Source of the DNA: an uncultured Eubacteriales bacterium
GTDB taxonomy: Bacteria > Bacillota > Clostridia > Oscillospirales > Oscillospiraceae
Assembly: GCA_900549645.1 (NCBI GenBank)
Contig: URPD01000003.1
Location: 14,926 to 78,925 of the forward strand
Direction: 5' to 3'
DNA length: 64,000 nucleotides
Below are positions 50,450-58,167 of this stretch, one piece after another. The first letter of the stretch is position 1; each line of letters opens with the position of its first letter. The notes below the pieces were generated by a model that worked only from the letters and a program-made list of their open reading frames with translations, did no database searches and was not told the DNA's origin. Position numbers and translations under genes: made by a program.

Positions 50450-51641
50450 TGTAAACTACCTCCTCTTCTTTAAGGTCTATCCAGATGGGCGCTTGGCAGG
50501 TCTCCTGCTTTGCGCCAAGCTCCTCCGCCTTGTCGATGACGTTCTCGATGGTCTGTTCCCAGATATCGCGTCCGCCGAGGCCGGCGACGAAGCTGTATGC
50601 GTTGGCCTTGATGCCGCCGTAGTTCATTGCGGCGAGCACTTCTTCATAGAGCGGGCCGAAGGAGCCCATAGCGGAAACACGGTCGATGACGGCGATGTTC
50701 TTCGCGCCCTTGATCGCCTCGGCGACCTCCTTGGTCGGGAACGGGCGGAAGGCGACGACGCGGCAGATGCCGACCTTGCGGCCGGCGGCGCGCATCTCCT
50801 CGACGACGTGCTTCGCGGTGCCGGACATGGAGCCCATGCAGAGAACGACGGTATCCGCGCCCTCAACATGGTCGCACATGATGCGGCCGTACTTTCTGCC
50901 GAACAGCTCGCCGAACTCCTCGAAGCGCTCGTCCAGAACGCCCGCGGCGGCGCGCATTCCGAGATCCTGAGAACGCTTGATCTCGGTGAATATTGCGGGA
51001 GAGGTGAGGTTGTTCATCGCGTAGGGGAAGTCGGTGTCCAGATGCGCGTTGACGGGCTTGAACTCCTTGACGAAGCGCTCCGCTTCTTCCTCGGTCGGGA
51101 CGTTGACAGGCTCGGTCAGGTGAGAGCAGAAGAATCCGTCGATGTCGACCATCGTCGGGATGAGAACGCGCTCGTCCTCGCTTACGCGGTAGGCGATCAT
51201 CGTGAAGTCAAGAGCCTCCTGAGGGCTCTTTGCGAATATCTGGATCCAGCCCTGATCGCGCTGGGTCATAATGTCGGAGTGGTCGCACCAGAGAGCCATG
51301 GGGCCGGGGATGGCGCGGCTGACGACCGCCATGACGGCGGGCAGTCTGGACGCGGAGCAGGTGCCGGTCAGCTCATGCATAAGCGCAAGGCCGTGGGACG
51401 CGCTCGCGGTGAAGGTACGGACGCCCGTGGACGCCGCACCAACAACGGCGCTTATCGCAGAGTGCTCGGACTCGGCGGTGATGTATGTAGCGGCATACTC
51501 CTTCTTGTCTATCAGGGATGCGATAGTCTCAACGATAGGAGTCTGCGGAGTGATAGGGTACGCTGCGACAAGCTGAACCTTGGAGCGCATGACGCCATGG
51601 GCAATAGCGGCATTGCCGTCAAGAGCCTTGATAACACCCAT
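50442..51641 (-). CDS. porA: 2-oxoacid:ferredoxin oxidoreductase, alpha subunit
   Basis: This 399-residue subunit has AAYPITPQTPIVE, AESEHSAISAVVGAASTG and FTASASHGLALMHE, all typical of PorA/VorA. A central RVVAFRPFPTKEV region and a C-terminal transketolase-like domain complete the chain. It follows porD by 2 bases. Confidence 0.93.
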   Translation of the reverse strand: MGVIKALDGNAAIAHGVMRSKVQLVAAYPITPQTPIVETIASLIDKKEYAATYITAESEHSAISAVVGAASTGVRTFTASASHGLALMHELTGTCSASRLPAVMAVVSRAIPGPMALWCDHSDIMTQRDQGWIQIFAKSPQEALDFTMIAYRVSEDERVLIPTMVDIDGFFCSHLTEPVNVPTEEEAERFVKEFKPVNAHLDTDFPYAMNNLTSPAIFTEIKRSQDLGMRAAAGVLDERFEEFGELFGRKYGRIMCDHVEGADTVVLCMGSMSGTAKHVVEEMRAAGRKVGICRVVAFRPFPTKEVAEAIKGAKNIAVIDRVSAMGSFGPLYEEVLAAMNYGGIKANAYSFVAGLGGRDIWEQTIENVIDKAEELGAKQETCQAPIWIDLKEEEVVYNA

Positions 51642-51643
51642 AA

Positions 51644-51955
51644 TTATTTGCCCTCCTTTACACAGTCTGCTTCAAGCACAAAGTCGATGGCCTTTCTGGG
51701 GCACTCGGCGGTGCAGATGCCGCAGCCCTTGCAGTATGTATAATCAATGACCATCTTGTTGTCGATCTTCTCAATAACGCCGCACGGACAGTACTCCGCG
51801 CAGATGCCGCACTTAACGCAGTCGTCTTGGCGGATGACCGGACGGTGATAACGCCATGTGCCGGTGGGCACGTCGGAAATTTTAACGGACATGGGGCCTA
51901 TGAGCTGAGGCATACCCTCAAGCATTTTCATACGCTGCTGCACAAGCTTTTGCAT
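51644..51955 (-). CDS. porD: 2-oxoacid:ferredoxin oxidoreductase, delta (ferredoxin) subunit
   Basis: This 103-residue subunit has two 4Fe-4S motifs, CVKCGICAEYCP and CKGCGICTAECP, that pass electrons out to ferredoxin. The ATG at 51955 follows GGTGA and overlaps the porG gene by 38 bases; a later Met (about residue 10) would shorten the overlap but lacks a ribosome site. Confidence 0.92.
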   Translation of the reverse strand: MQKLVQQRMKMLEGMPQLIGPMSVKISDVPTGTWRYHRPVIRQDDCVKCGICAEYCPCGVIEKIDNKMVIDYTYCKGCGICTAECPRKAIDFVLEADCVKEGK

Positions 51956-52445
51956 TATTTTCACCAGCCTTTCCCGGAATTTTGAGCTTAACAGCCTGAA
52001 TGAGACTGTCGATGGAGACACAGCCCGTCGCCTTTGCAAGCGCGCCGAGCATCGCCACATTGGGCGGAACCTCGCCGAGTATCTCATGGGTGAGCTTGTC
52101 GGCGTCTATGTAGCAGACCTTACCGAAAACGTCCTCGTATACAGGCACGGGGGAGTTTACGACGAGGGTGCAGCCGGGGCGGATGCCCTCGGTGATGTCA
52201 ATGCCGACCTCAGCAAGGCTGGTGTCGAAGCAGATGACGCAGTTCGGACGGTAGACGTAGCTCTTTACTTCGATAGGCTCATCGGAGATGCGGCCGTAGG
52301 TGTAGATCGGAGCGCCCTTGCGTTCCTGACCATACGAGGGGATGGCCTGAGCGAACTTGCCCTCAATGATGGCGGCGTTGGTCAGTATCTTGGCAGCGGT
52401 AACTGCGCCCTGACCGCCGCGGGAATAGAATCTGAATTCCCACAT
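51918..52445 (-). CDS. porG: 2-oxoacid:ferredoxin oxidoreductase, gamma subunit
   Basis: This 175-residue subunit has the motifs FYSRGGQGAVTAAKIL, QAIPSYGQERKGAP and RPGCTLVVNS. The ATG at 52445 gives the usual N-terminus MWEFRFY and follows AGGAGG. It lies 50 bases downstream of the Lrp-family gene, with no clear promoter between, so regulator and enzyme probably share a transcript. Confidence 0.92.
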   Translation of the reverse strand: MWEFRFYSRGGQGAVTAAKILTNAAIIEGKFAQAIPSYGQERKGAPIYTYGRISDEPIEVKSYVYRPNCVICFDTSLAEVGIDITEGIRPGCTLVVNSPVPVYEDVFGKVCYIDADKLTHEILGEVPPNVAMLGALAKATGCVSIDSLIQAVKLKIPGKAGENNAKACAAAYENA

Positions 52446-52495
52446 GACAGTTTTGTCCTCCTTTTTTGTGGATAACATTCTTTTCTTCTGACATC

Positions 52496-52957
52496 TTACT
52501 CTGAATATCTTGCTAAATAGGCGGTGGTCTTGTACTGGTGGACGAGGAGCTCAAAATGCACTCCCCGGACTCCGTCTATGGTGTATATATTTTCTTCCAG
52601 ATACTTTGACACCTTGTCAACACTATCGATATACGCATGTACGTGCAGCCCGGCGGAACCGGTATGCTGCGAGACTATCGCAATCTCCTTGAGCTTCATC
52701 AGATCCTGCGCGACATGCTTGAGCTTCATCGGCTCGACCTCGATGTCCATATAGACGCTTGCGAATTTCTCATAGGCTTTCGCGTCGATTATCGCCGTGA
52801 AGCCGCGGATTATGCCGCTGTCCTCCATGTTCTTGATGCGCTCGCGCACCGCCGAACGCGACAGATTCACCTGATCCGCCAGATCGGAGAAGGTTATCCT
52901 TCCGTCCTTCTGGAGTATCTCAAGGATCATGTAATCAGCATCGTCAAGTATCGCCAT
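52496..52957 (-). CDS. Lrp/AsnC family transcriptional regulator
   Basis: This 153-residue regulator has an N-terminal helix-turn-helix (MILEILQKDGRITFSDLADQ, LSRSAVRERIKNMEDSG) and a C-terminal ligand-binding RAM domain (SQHTGSAGLHVHAYIDSVDK). Members sense amino acids or other small acids. Being first in the por-CoA transferase-ubiXD run, it is the likely regulator of that module. The ligand is unknown. Confidence 0.92.
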   Translation of the reverse strand: MAILDDADYMILEILQKDGRITFSDLADQVNLSRSAVRERIKNMEDSGIIRGFTAIIDAKAYEKFASVYMDIEVEPMKLKHVAQDLMKLKEIAIVSQHTGSAGLHVHAYIDSVDKVSKYLEENIYTIDGVRGVHFELLVHQYKTTAYLARYSE

Positions 52958-52982
52958 ATCTGTTTATCTCCTTTTTTATCAA

Positions 52983-53011
52983 TCTGCCGGACGGGGCTTC
53001 CGCCCGGCAGA
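52983..53011 (-). terminator. Hairpin after the DASS transporter gene
   Basis: TCTGCCGGAC pairs with GCCCGGCAGA (one G-T pair) around a 9-base loop. The T-run is weak. Confidence 0.55.
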
Positions 53012-53031
53012 CAAGTTTTCGAGGAATAATA

Positions 53032-54438
53032 TCAGCCGAGAGCGCCGGTTGCAGCGATGACCGCGATCCACGCGGAGCTGACTATGATGTAGCCGAGAGT
53101 GATAAGGATACCGGAGCTCATCATGTCTTTGATCTTCCAGTAGCCGCCGGAAATGGTAGTGAAGCAGGTCGGGTCGATGGGAACGAGCAGCAGCATGCTG
53201 GTGGACATGCAGACGGGCAGGCAGACGACGATCGGGTTAAGACCGAGGTTGACAGCCAGCGCACCGACAACGGGCAGGCACAGACCCGCCAGAGAGACGC
53301 CCTGAGGCATCGGGTAATGGCCGACGGCCATCATAAGGTTGATGACAAGCAGCAGCACGAGGATGCCCATGCCTGCGACCTTGGACAGGAACAGGTCGGC
53401 GAGGATGCCGCTGAGCCATGCGCCGGTGCCGAGGTTTGCGACGACGGTCGCAAGCGCGGTAGCAGCGCCGCAGATGAGGAACGCGGACCAGTCGATCTTG
53501 GTGCTGGCTTCCTTCCAGTCAACCAGATTCATGCCGGGCAGGGACATGATGAAGATGCCGCCCCATGCAGTCATGTACATGTCGATGCCGGTCTGCTTGG
53601 GGATGAACCACAGCACGACCATGATCGTAAATACGATCGTGAACTTCAGCTCGTCGCCGCGGAGCGGGCCGACGTTCTTGCGGTCGGCCTTCAGGTCGTC
53701 AAGACCCTTGACGACTTCGATTTCGGGCTTGTAGAGCCAGCAGAGGATGAGCCATGCGAGGACTATGCTTATCAGAGCCACGGGCACGCCGATGAGCGAC
53801 CACTGGCCGAAGCTTATCTCAACGCCGCAGATGTTCTTGAGCAGGGACATGGTGACGGCGTTCATGCCGCTGCCGGCGGGGGTGCCGATGCCGCCTATCG
53901 CAGCGCCGACGGGGATGCCGAGCATAACGGCCTTGCCGAACTTGGACTTGCCGGGCTCGCAGCCGTTCTGCTCAAGGATGGGCATACACAGGCCGAAGAA
54001 CACCAGCGCGGTGGGAATGTCTGCGAGGAACATGGACACGACGCAGGTGCCCATCATAATTGCGAGCAGAACCGCTTTCGCCTTGTTGCCGAACATCGGC
54101 AGGATGTAGAGCGAGATTCTGCGGCCAAGGCCGACCTTGGTGAAGATCTGGCCGATGACCATTGCGGCGAGCAGGAAGAAGGGGCCGGTGGAAGCGAAGT
54201 TTGCGAGGATGTTCGCCTCTTTCTCAAACCCGACCCACGCGCCGAAGAACAGCACGAACACTGCCGTCACGGCCATGGGGACTGCCTCTGTCAGCCACAG
54301 CAGAACTGCGACGAACAGGACAAGGAAGCCGTCCCATCCGGCCTGATCAAGGCCGCTCGGAACGAAGTTGCGCAGGATGAAGAATGCGCCGAAGATGAGA
54401 ATAAGGTATATCCATTTTTTGACCTTATCGTTTTTCAT
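53032..54438 (-). CDS. DASS/SLC13 family anion:sodium symporter
   Basis: This 468-residue transporter has about eleven helices. It has two family-type hairpin loops, VGAAIGGIGTPAGSGMNAV near the middle and MAVGHYPMPQGVSLAGLCLP near the end. DASS proteins import di- and tricarboxylates or sulfate with Na+, and some move other organic acids. It lies next to the Lrp-por-ubiXD run in the same direction, so it may import the acid that module handles (inference). An AAAGGAGAGATC site precedes the ATG. The 295 bases upstream hold its leader and a terminator of the previous gene; no credible gene is seen. Confidence 0.9.
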   Translation of the reverse strand: MKNDKVKKWIYLILIFGAFFILRNFVPSGLDQAGWDGFLVLFVAVLLWLTEAVPMAVTAVFVLFFGAWVGFEKEANILANFASTGPFFLLAAMVIGQIFTKVGLGRRISLYILPMFGNKAKAVLLAIMMGTCVVSMFLADIPTALVFFGLCMPILEQNGCEPGKSKFGKAVMLGIPVGAAIGGIGTPAGSGMNAVTMSLLKNICGVEISFGQWSLIGVPVALISIVLAWLILCWLYKPEIEVVKGLDDLKADRKNVGPLRGDELKFTIVFTIMVVLWFIPKQTGIDMYMTAWGGIFIMSLPGMNLVDWKEASTKIDWSAFLICGAATALATVVANLGTGAWLSGILADLFLSKVAGMGILVLLLVINLMMAVGHYPMPQGVSLAGLCLPVVGALAVNLGLNPIVVCLPVCMSTSMLLLVPIDPTCFTTISGGYWKIKDMMSSGILITLGYIIVSSAWIAVIAATGALG

Positions 54439-54654
54439 TTCCTATGATCTCTCCTTTTTCTGATTTTCTATTTTCGGGGTGGAGCCCCGTTCTGATAAAA
54501 AGTCTAGCATAGGCTTCGGCGGCATTGTGGGACATTTCCGGCGTTTTTGCCTTCAAAACGTCAGTAGCGCAAGTTTCTGCTTTTTCAACAATTTCGCATA
54601 AATATTTTGTGCAGTTTTGACATAAATTTGTGTGCTTCACGCCGCTTTCGCACA

Positions 54655-54707
54655 GAAAAAGGGAGCAAAATTAATTCAGCCGTCAAAGGCTCTTTTCATT
54701 TTGCTCC
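54655..54707 (-). terminator. Terminator of the LpdD-like gene
   Basis: GGAGCAAAA (54662-54670) pairs with TTTTGCTCC (54699-54707), with an inner AGCC/GGCT stem, and CTTTTTC follows on the minus strand. Confidence 0.75.
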
Positions 54708-54733
54708 AATTTTGCCGTAAATCCGCCGATTTG

Positions 54734-55084
54734 TCAATTGAAATGCTCCAGAAGCTGTGCAAGCATTTTATTTGTCGAATTCACAATTTCTGCTATATCC
54801 TGTTTTGACGCGCCGTCAAAATGAATCCCGCTCACAACGCATACGGTCGTTCCGAGCTTCTGCGCCAGCGCCTGCGCGAAGCTGTCTCCCACGACGTCAT
54901 CGCGGTGCGTGGGCAGGACGATTTTCTCCATGACCGCGCCGCCGTTCTGCATCCGGCACACCGAAACGCTGCCGATATGCGCCGCGTCACCGCCCGTCAC
55001 CGTGACGAGCAGATCGCGCCCGCGCCATCCCGCGCTTACCTCTATCGGCCTGCCGAGCACTTCGGCTTCAATTATTTTTTCCAT
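54734..55084 (-). CDS. LpdD-like prenylated-flavin chaperone domain protein
   Basis: This 116-residue protein resembles the LpdD-like domain proteins linked to UbiD-type gallate decarboxylase. The pattern seen is VTGGDAAHIGSVSV, LPTHRDDVVGDSF and VVSGIHFDGASKQDIAEI. LpdD-like proteins are thought to bind or deliver prenylated FMN. The assignment is from remembered pattern, not a search. It lies 7 kb from ubiX/ubiD with only the transporter and the por operon between, on the same strand. It follows a UPF0340 gene by 4 bases. Confidence 0.6.
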   Translation of the reverse strand: MEKIIEAEVLGRPIEVSAGWRGRDLLVTVTGGDAAHIGSVSVCRMQNGGAVMEKIVLPTHRDDVVGDSFAQALAQKLGTTVCVVSGIHFDGASKQDIAEIVNSTNKMLAQLLEHFN

Positions 55085-55088
55085 GGCG

Positions 55089-55640
55089 TCACCTCAGCTC
55101 GTCCTGATACCGGGCGCGTTCGCCGCCGATAAAGCGCGGGCGTGTACGCGCGCAGATTATCGGCGCTTCGCCGATGCGCGATATGCTCAGCCGCACCGGC
55201 ACCGCGACTTCTTTCAGGTGCATCCCGATGAGCGTGCCGCCGATGTCTACCCCGGCCTTGGCGCGGATGTGCTCGACCGCCGCGGGGCGCTCCAGCCGCT
55301 CCCACAGCGCGGTCGCGAATGAGCCGCCCGCGTGTGCCCACGGGCGGACGTTGACGATTTCATAGCCGAACTTTTCCGCCGCCGCTTCGTCTAGTATCAG
55401 CGCGCGGTTGAGATGCTCGCAGCACTGCGCGGCGAGATATATCCCTCGCTCCCGCACGACCGGCCATATTCCGTCCAGCGCAGCCTGCGCCGCCTCCATG
55501 CTTGAGCCTTTGCCGATGCGCGCGCCGACCATCTCGCTCGACGAGCAGCCGACGACCAGCAGCTCGCCCGCGCGCAGTCCGGCGGCGTCGACAAGCTCAG
55601 TCACGGCCTGCCGCGCCTGAGCGGTGATCTCTTCATACAT
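55089..55640 (-). CDS. UPF0340 (TIGR01440, YwlG-like) protein
   Basis: This 183-residue cytosolic protein matches UPF0340, with VVGCSSSEMVGARIGKGSS, QCCEHLNRAL and VDIGGTLIGMHLKEVAVPV. The function is unknown. The ATG at 55640 follows GGAGG at a 10-base distance. Its stop is 4 bases from the LpdD-like start, so the two form an operon. Confidence 0.88.
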   Translation of the reverse strand: MYEEITAQARQAVTELVDAAGLRAGELLVVGCSSSEMVGARIGKGSSMEAAQAALDGIWPVVRERGIYLAAQCCEHLNRALILDEAAAEKFGYEIVNVRPWAHAGGSFATALWERLERPAAVEHIRAKAGVDIGGTLIGMHLKEVAVPVRLSISRIGEAPIICARTRPRFIGGERARYQDELR

Positions 55641-55749
55641 TAATATAATACCTCCATTGTTGTGGTTGTTGCGGTGTTTGCTCAATAGCAATCGTCTAAG
55701 TCTGAAACAGCGTAGAAAAGAGAGAACCGAATTAAATTACACTGTCATT

Positions 55750-55870
55750 GCGAGGAGCGAAGCGACGTGGCAATCCGTTCTCCCTTACGCCATACGAAAA
55801 CATACTGCCGTCCAAAAAAACGGATTCCCACGACCAGTGACATCGGTCACTGGTCTCGCGACGGCGGCAT
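55750..55870. repeat. REP-like repeat with GTCATTGCGAGGAGCGAAGC start
   Basis: This begins with a motif common in bacterial intergenic repeats and contains AATCCGTT...AACGGATT and GACCAGTGAC/GTCACTGGTC inverted pairs. It shares the 560-base gene-free stretch before htpG with copy g of the main repeat family. Confidence 0.6.
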
Positions 55871-55884
55871 ACCACGATTCATTG

Positions 55885-56040
55885 ATTTGCCGCCTAGTCC
55901 CTTTAGGGGGAATGACAGGGGTTTTCTTTACATCGCCTTCTCTTTTGCCTATTGGCAATAGCCCAAAGTCCGGCAACCCCTCAGTCGGCCGCGGGTCGAC
56001 AGCTCCCCTAGAAGGGGCGCCGAGGGGTAGTGCCAAGTAC
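55885..56040. repeat. Dispersed palindromic intergenic repeat, copy g
   Basis: It matches 7104-7240 over its length: GGGGGAATGACAG, TTCTTTACATCGCC, CTCTTTTGCCTATTGGCAAT, CAACCCCTCAGTCGGC, GACAGCTCCCCTAGAAGGGGCGCC. No gene is seen here. Confidence 0.7.
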
Positions 56041-56131
56041 CCACCCCCGCGTACCATCCCCACCAGTTTACTCCATGCTTCGCCCTTCCGCAAGACTTAA
56101 GAAAAATTAAAATCCCGCTCTGCAAGAATTG

Positions 56132-56159
56132 TTGAAATTATTTGTATTTGTGCTATAAT
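56132..56159 (+). promoter_or_regulatory. Promoter of htpG
   Basis: TTGAAA (56132-56137) and consensus TATAAT (56154-56159) with an extended TGC are spaced by 16 bases. No CIRCE element (HrcA site) was seen. Confidence 0.7.
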
Positions 56160-56200
56160 TATAAATTACTGAAATTATAGTTACTGGAGGCACCGAAACT

Positions 56201-58117
56201 ATGGGAAAGAAACAGTTCAAGGCAGAATCCAAGCGTCTGCTTGACCTGATGATCAACTCTATTTACACCAATAAGGAAATCTTCCTGCGCGAGATAATCT
56301 CCAACGCGTCCGACGCCATCGACAAGCTCTGCTACCTGTCGCTGACGGACGATAAGGTCGGCCTTAACCGCTCCGACTACCACATCGACATCATCGTCGA
56401 CAAGAACGAGCGCACCATCACCGTGCGCGACAACGGCATTGGCATGACTCAGGAGGAGGCCGAGAACAACCTCGGCGTCATCGCCAAGAGCGGCTCCTAC
56501 AAGTTTAAAAGCGAGCTTGACAGCGAGCAGGCCGAGGGCGAGGACATCTCCATCATCGGCCAGTTCGGCGTCGGCTTCTACTCCGCCTTCATGGTCGCCG
56601 ACAAGGTCACGGTCATCACCCGCAAGTACGGCGAGGAGCAGGGCGTCATGTGGGAAAGCACCGGCGCGGACGGCTACACCGTCACCCCGTGTGAGCGCGA
56701 CAGCGCCGGCACCGACGTCATCATGCACATCAAGGCCGACACCGACGAGGAGCTGTACGGCACCTATCTCGAAACTTGGAAGATCAAGGCGCTGGTCAAG
56801 AAATACTCCGACTATGTCCGCTGGCCAATAAAGATGGACGTCGAGCGGCAGGAGCGCTTCGAGACCGGCGAGACCGACGACGAGGGCAAGCCCAAGTACG
56901 ACTACCGCATCGTCACCGAGAACGAGACGATAAACAGCATGGTTCCCATCTGGCAGCGCAGCCGCAGCGAGGTGACGGACGACGACTGCATCGCCTTCTA
57001 TAAAGAAAAGAACCACGAGCAGAAGGATCCCTGCGCCCTCATCCGCGTCAACGCCGAGGGCACCGTGTCCTACAAAGCGCTGCTGTTCGTCCCCGGCGAG
57101 GGCAGCTCCGCGGGCTACACCGGCGACCGCAAGGCCGGCATAACGCTCTACTCCAACGGCGTTATGATAATGGAAAAGTGCGACAAGCTCGTGCACGATT
57201 ACTTTGACTTCGTCAAGGGCGTTGTCGATTCGCCCGACCTGTCGCTGAACATCTCCCGTGAAATTCTCCAGCATGACCGCCAGCTGCGCGTCATCGGCCA
57301 GAACCTTGAGAAGAAGATCAAGGGCGAGCTTGAAAAGCTGATGAAGGATGACCGCCCGAAGTACGAGGAGTTCTTCCGCAACTTCGGCACCGATATCAAG
57401 TGCGGCGTGTGCGACGAGTATGGCCGCTACAAAGACTTCCTGCGCGATCTGCTGGTGTTCTACACCTCCGAGGAGCATCAGATAACGCTCAAGGAGTATG
57501 TCGAGAACATGCCGGAGAGCCAGAAGGCGATATACTTCGCCAGCTCCGACTCCGTCAAGCACGCGATGAGCCTGCCGCAGTGCGATCAGGTTCGCGCCCA
57601 TGGCTACGAGCTGATATACCTCACAAGCCCGCTCGACGAAATGGTGCTTGAGAATCTGCGCGATCAGGACGGGCATCCGTTCTGCAACGTTGTCACCGAA
57701 GACCTCGGCTTCGAGACCGAGGAGGAGAAGAAGGCGGCTGACGAGCGCGACGCCGAGAACAAGGACTTCCTTGACTTCGTGCAGCAGTCTGTCGGCGGTG
57801 ACCTTGCGAAGGTCAAGATCTCCCGCAAGCTTGATACTCTCCCCTGCTGCCTGACCACCGAGGGCAACATCACCCTTGAAATGGAGAAATACTTCCGTCA
57901 CGGCCCCAGCGAGGAGATGCGCAAGGTACGCGCGACCAGAGTTCTGGAGCTGAACGCGAACCACAAGGCTTTCGCCGCGCTCAAGGACGCGTACGAAAAC
58001 GACAAGGACAAGGCAAAGCAGCTTTCAAAGATCCTCGCCTCCCTCGCCGAGCTTATGGCGGGCGTCGAGATCGACGATCCGGCGGAATTCGTCGCCGAGG
58101 TCAGCGAGCTGTTCTGA
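56201..58117 (+). CDS. htpG: Chaperone HtpG (Hsp90)
   Basis: This 638-residue ATP-dependent chaperone has the GHKL ATPase motifs LREIISNASDAIDKL (N box), DNGIGMT (G1), GQFGVGFYSAFMVA (G2) and GTDVIMH. The middle domain (IYLxxxGVMIM type sequence, ISREILQ) and a C-terminal dimer domain follow. Bacterial length, without the eukaryotic charged linker and MEEVD tail. A GGAGG site precedes the ATG. Confidence 0.95.
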   Translation: MGKKQFKAESKRLLDLMINSIYTNKEIFLREIISNASDAIDKLCYLSLTDDKVGLNRSDYHIDIIVDKNERTITVRDNGIGMTQEEAENNLGVIAKSGSYKFKSELDSEQAEGEDISIIGQFGVGFYSAFMVADKVTVITRKYGEEQGVMWESTGADGYTVTPCERDSAGTDVIMHIKADTDEELYGTYLETWKIKALVKKYSDYVRWPIKMDVERQERFETGETDDEGKPKYDYRIVTENETINSMVPIWQRSRSEVTDDDCIAFYKEKNHEQKDPCALIRVNAEGTVSYKALLFVPGEGSSAGYTGDRKAGITLYSNGVMIMEKCDKLVHDYFDFVKGVVDSPDLSLNISREILQHDRQLRVIGQNLEKKIKGELEKLMKDDRPKYEEFFRNFGTDIKCGVCDEYGRYKDFLRDLLVFYTSEEHQITLKEYVENMPESQKAIYFASSDSVKHAMSLPQCDQVRAHGYELIYLTSPLDEMVLENLRDQDGHPFCNVVTEDLGFETEEEKKAADERDAENKDFLDFVQQSVGGDLAKVKISRKLDTLPCCLTTEGNITLEMEKYFRHGPSEEMRKVRATRVLELNANHKAFAALKDAYENDKDKAKQLSKILASLAELMAGVEIDDPAEFVAEVSELF

Positions 58118-58167
58118 CGCCGCCGGGGGCAAATCCCCGATATAAATAATCATCACGGAGACTGACC

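Noticed and set aside
54425..54640. 71-codon frame with two Cys pairs upstream of the DASS gene
   Set aside because: It overlaps the DASS start and covers its leader and likely promoter; no ribosome site was seen. A tiny regulatory peptide is not excluded.
56101..56200. CIRCE/HrcA operator before htpG
   Set aside because: No TTAGCACTC-N9-GAGTGCTAA-type repeat is present.
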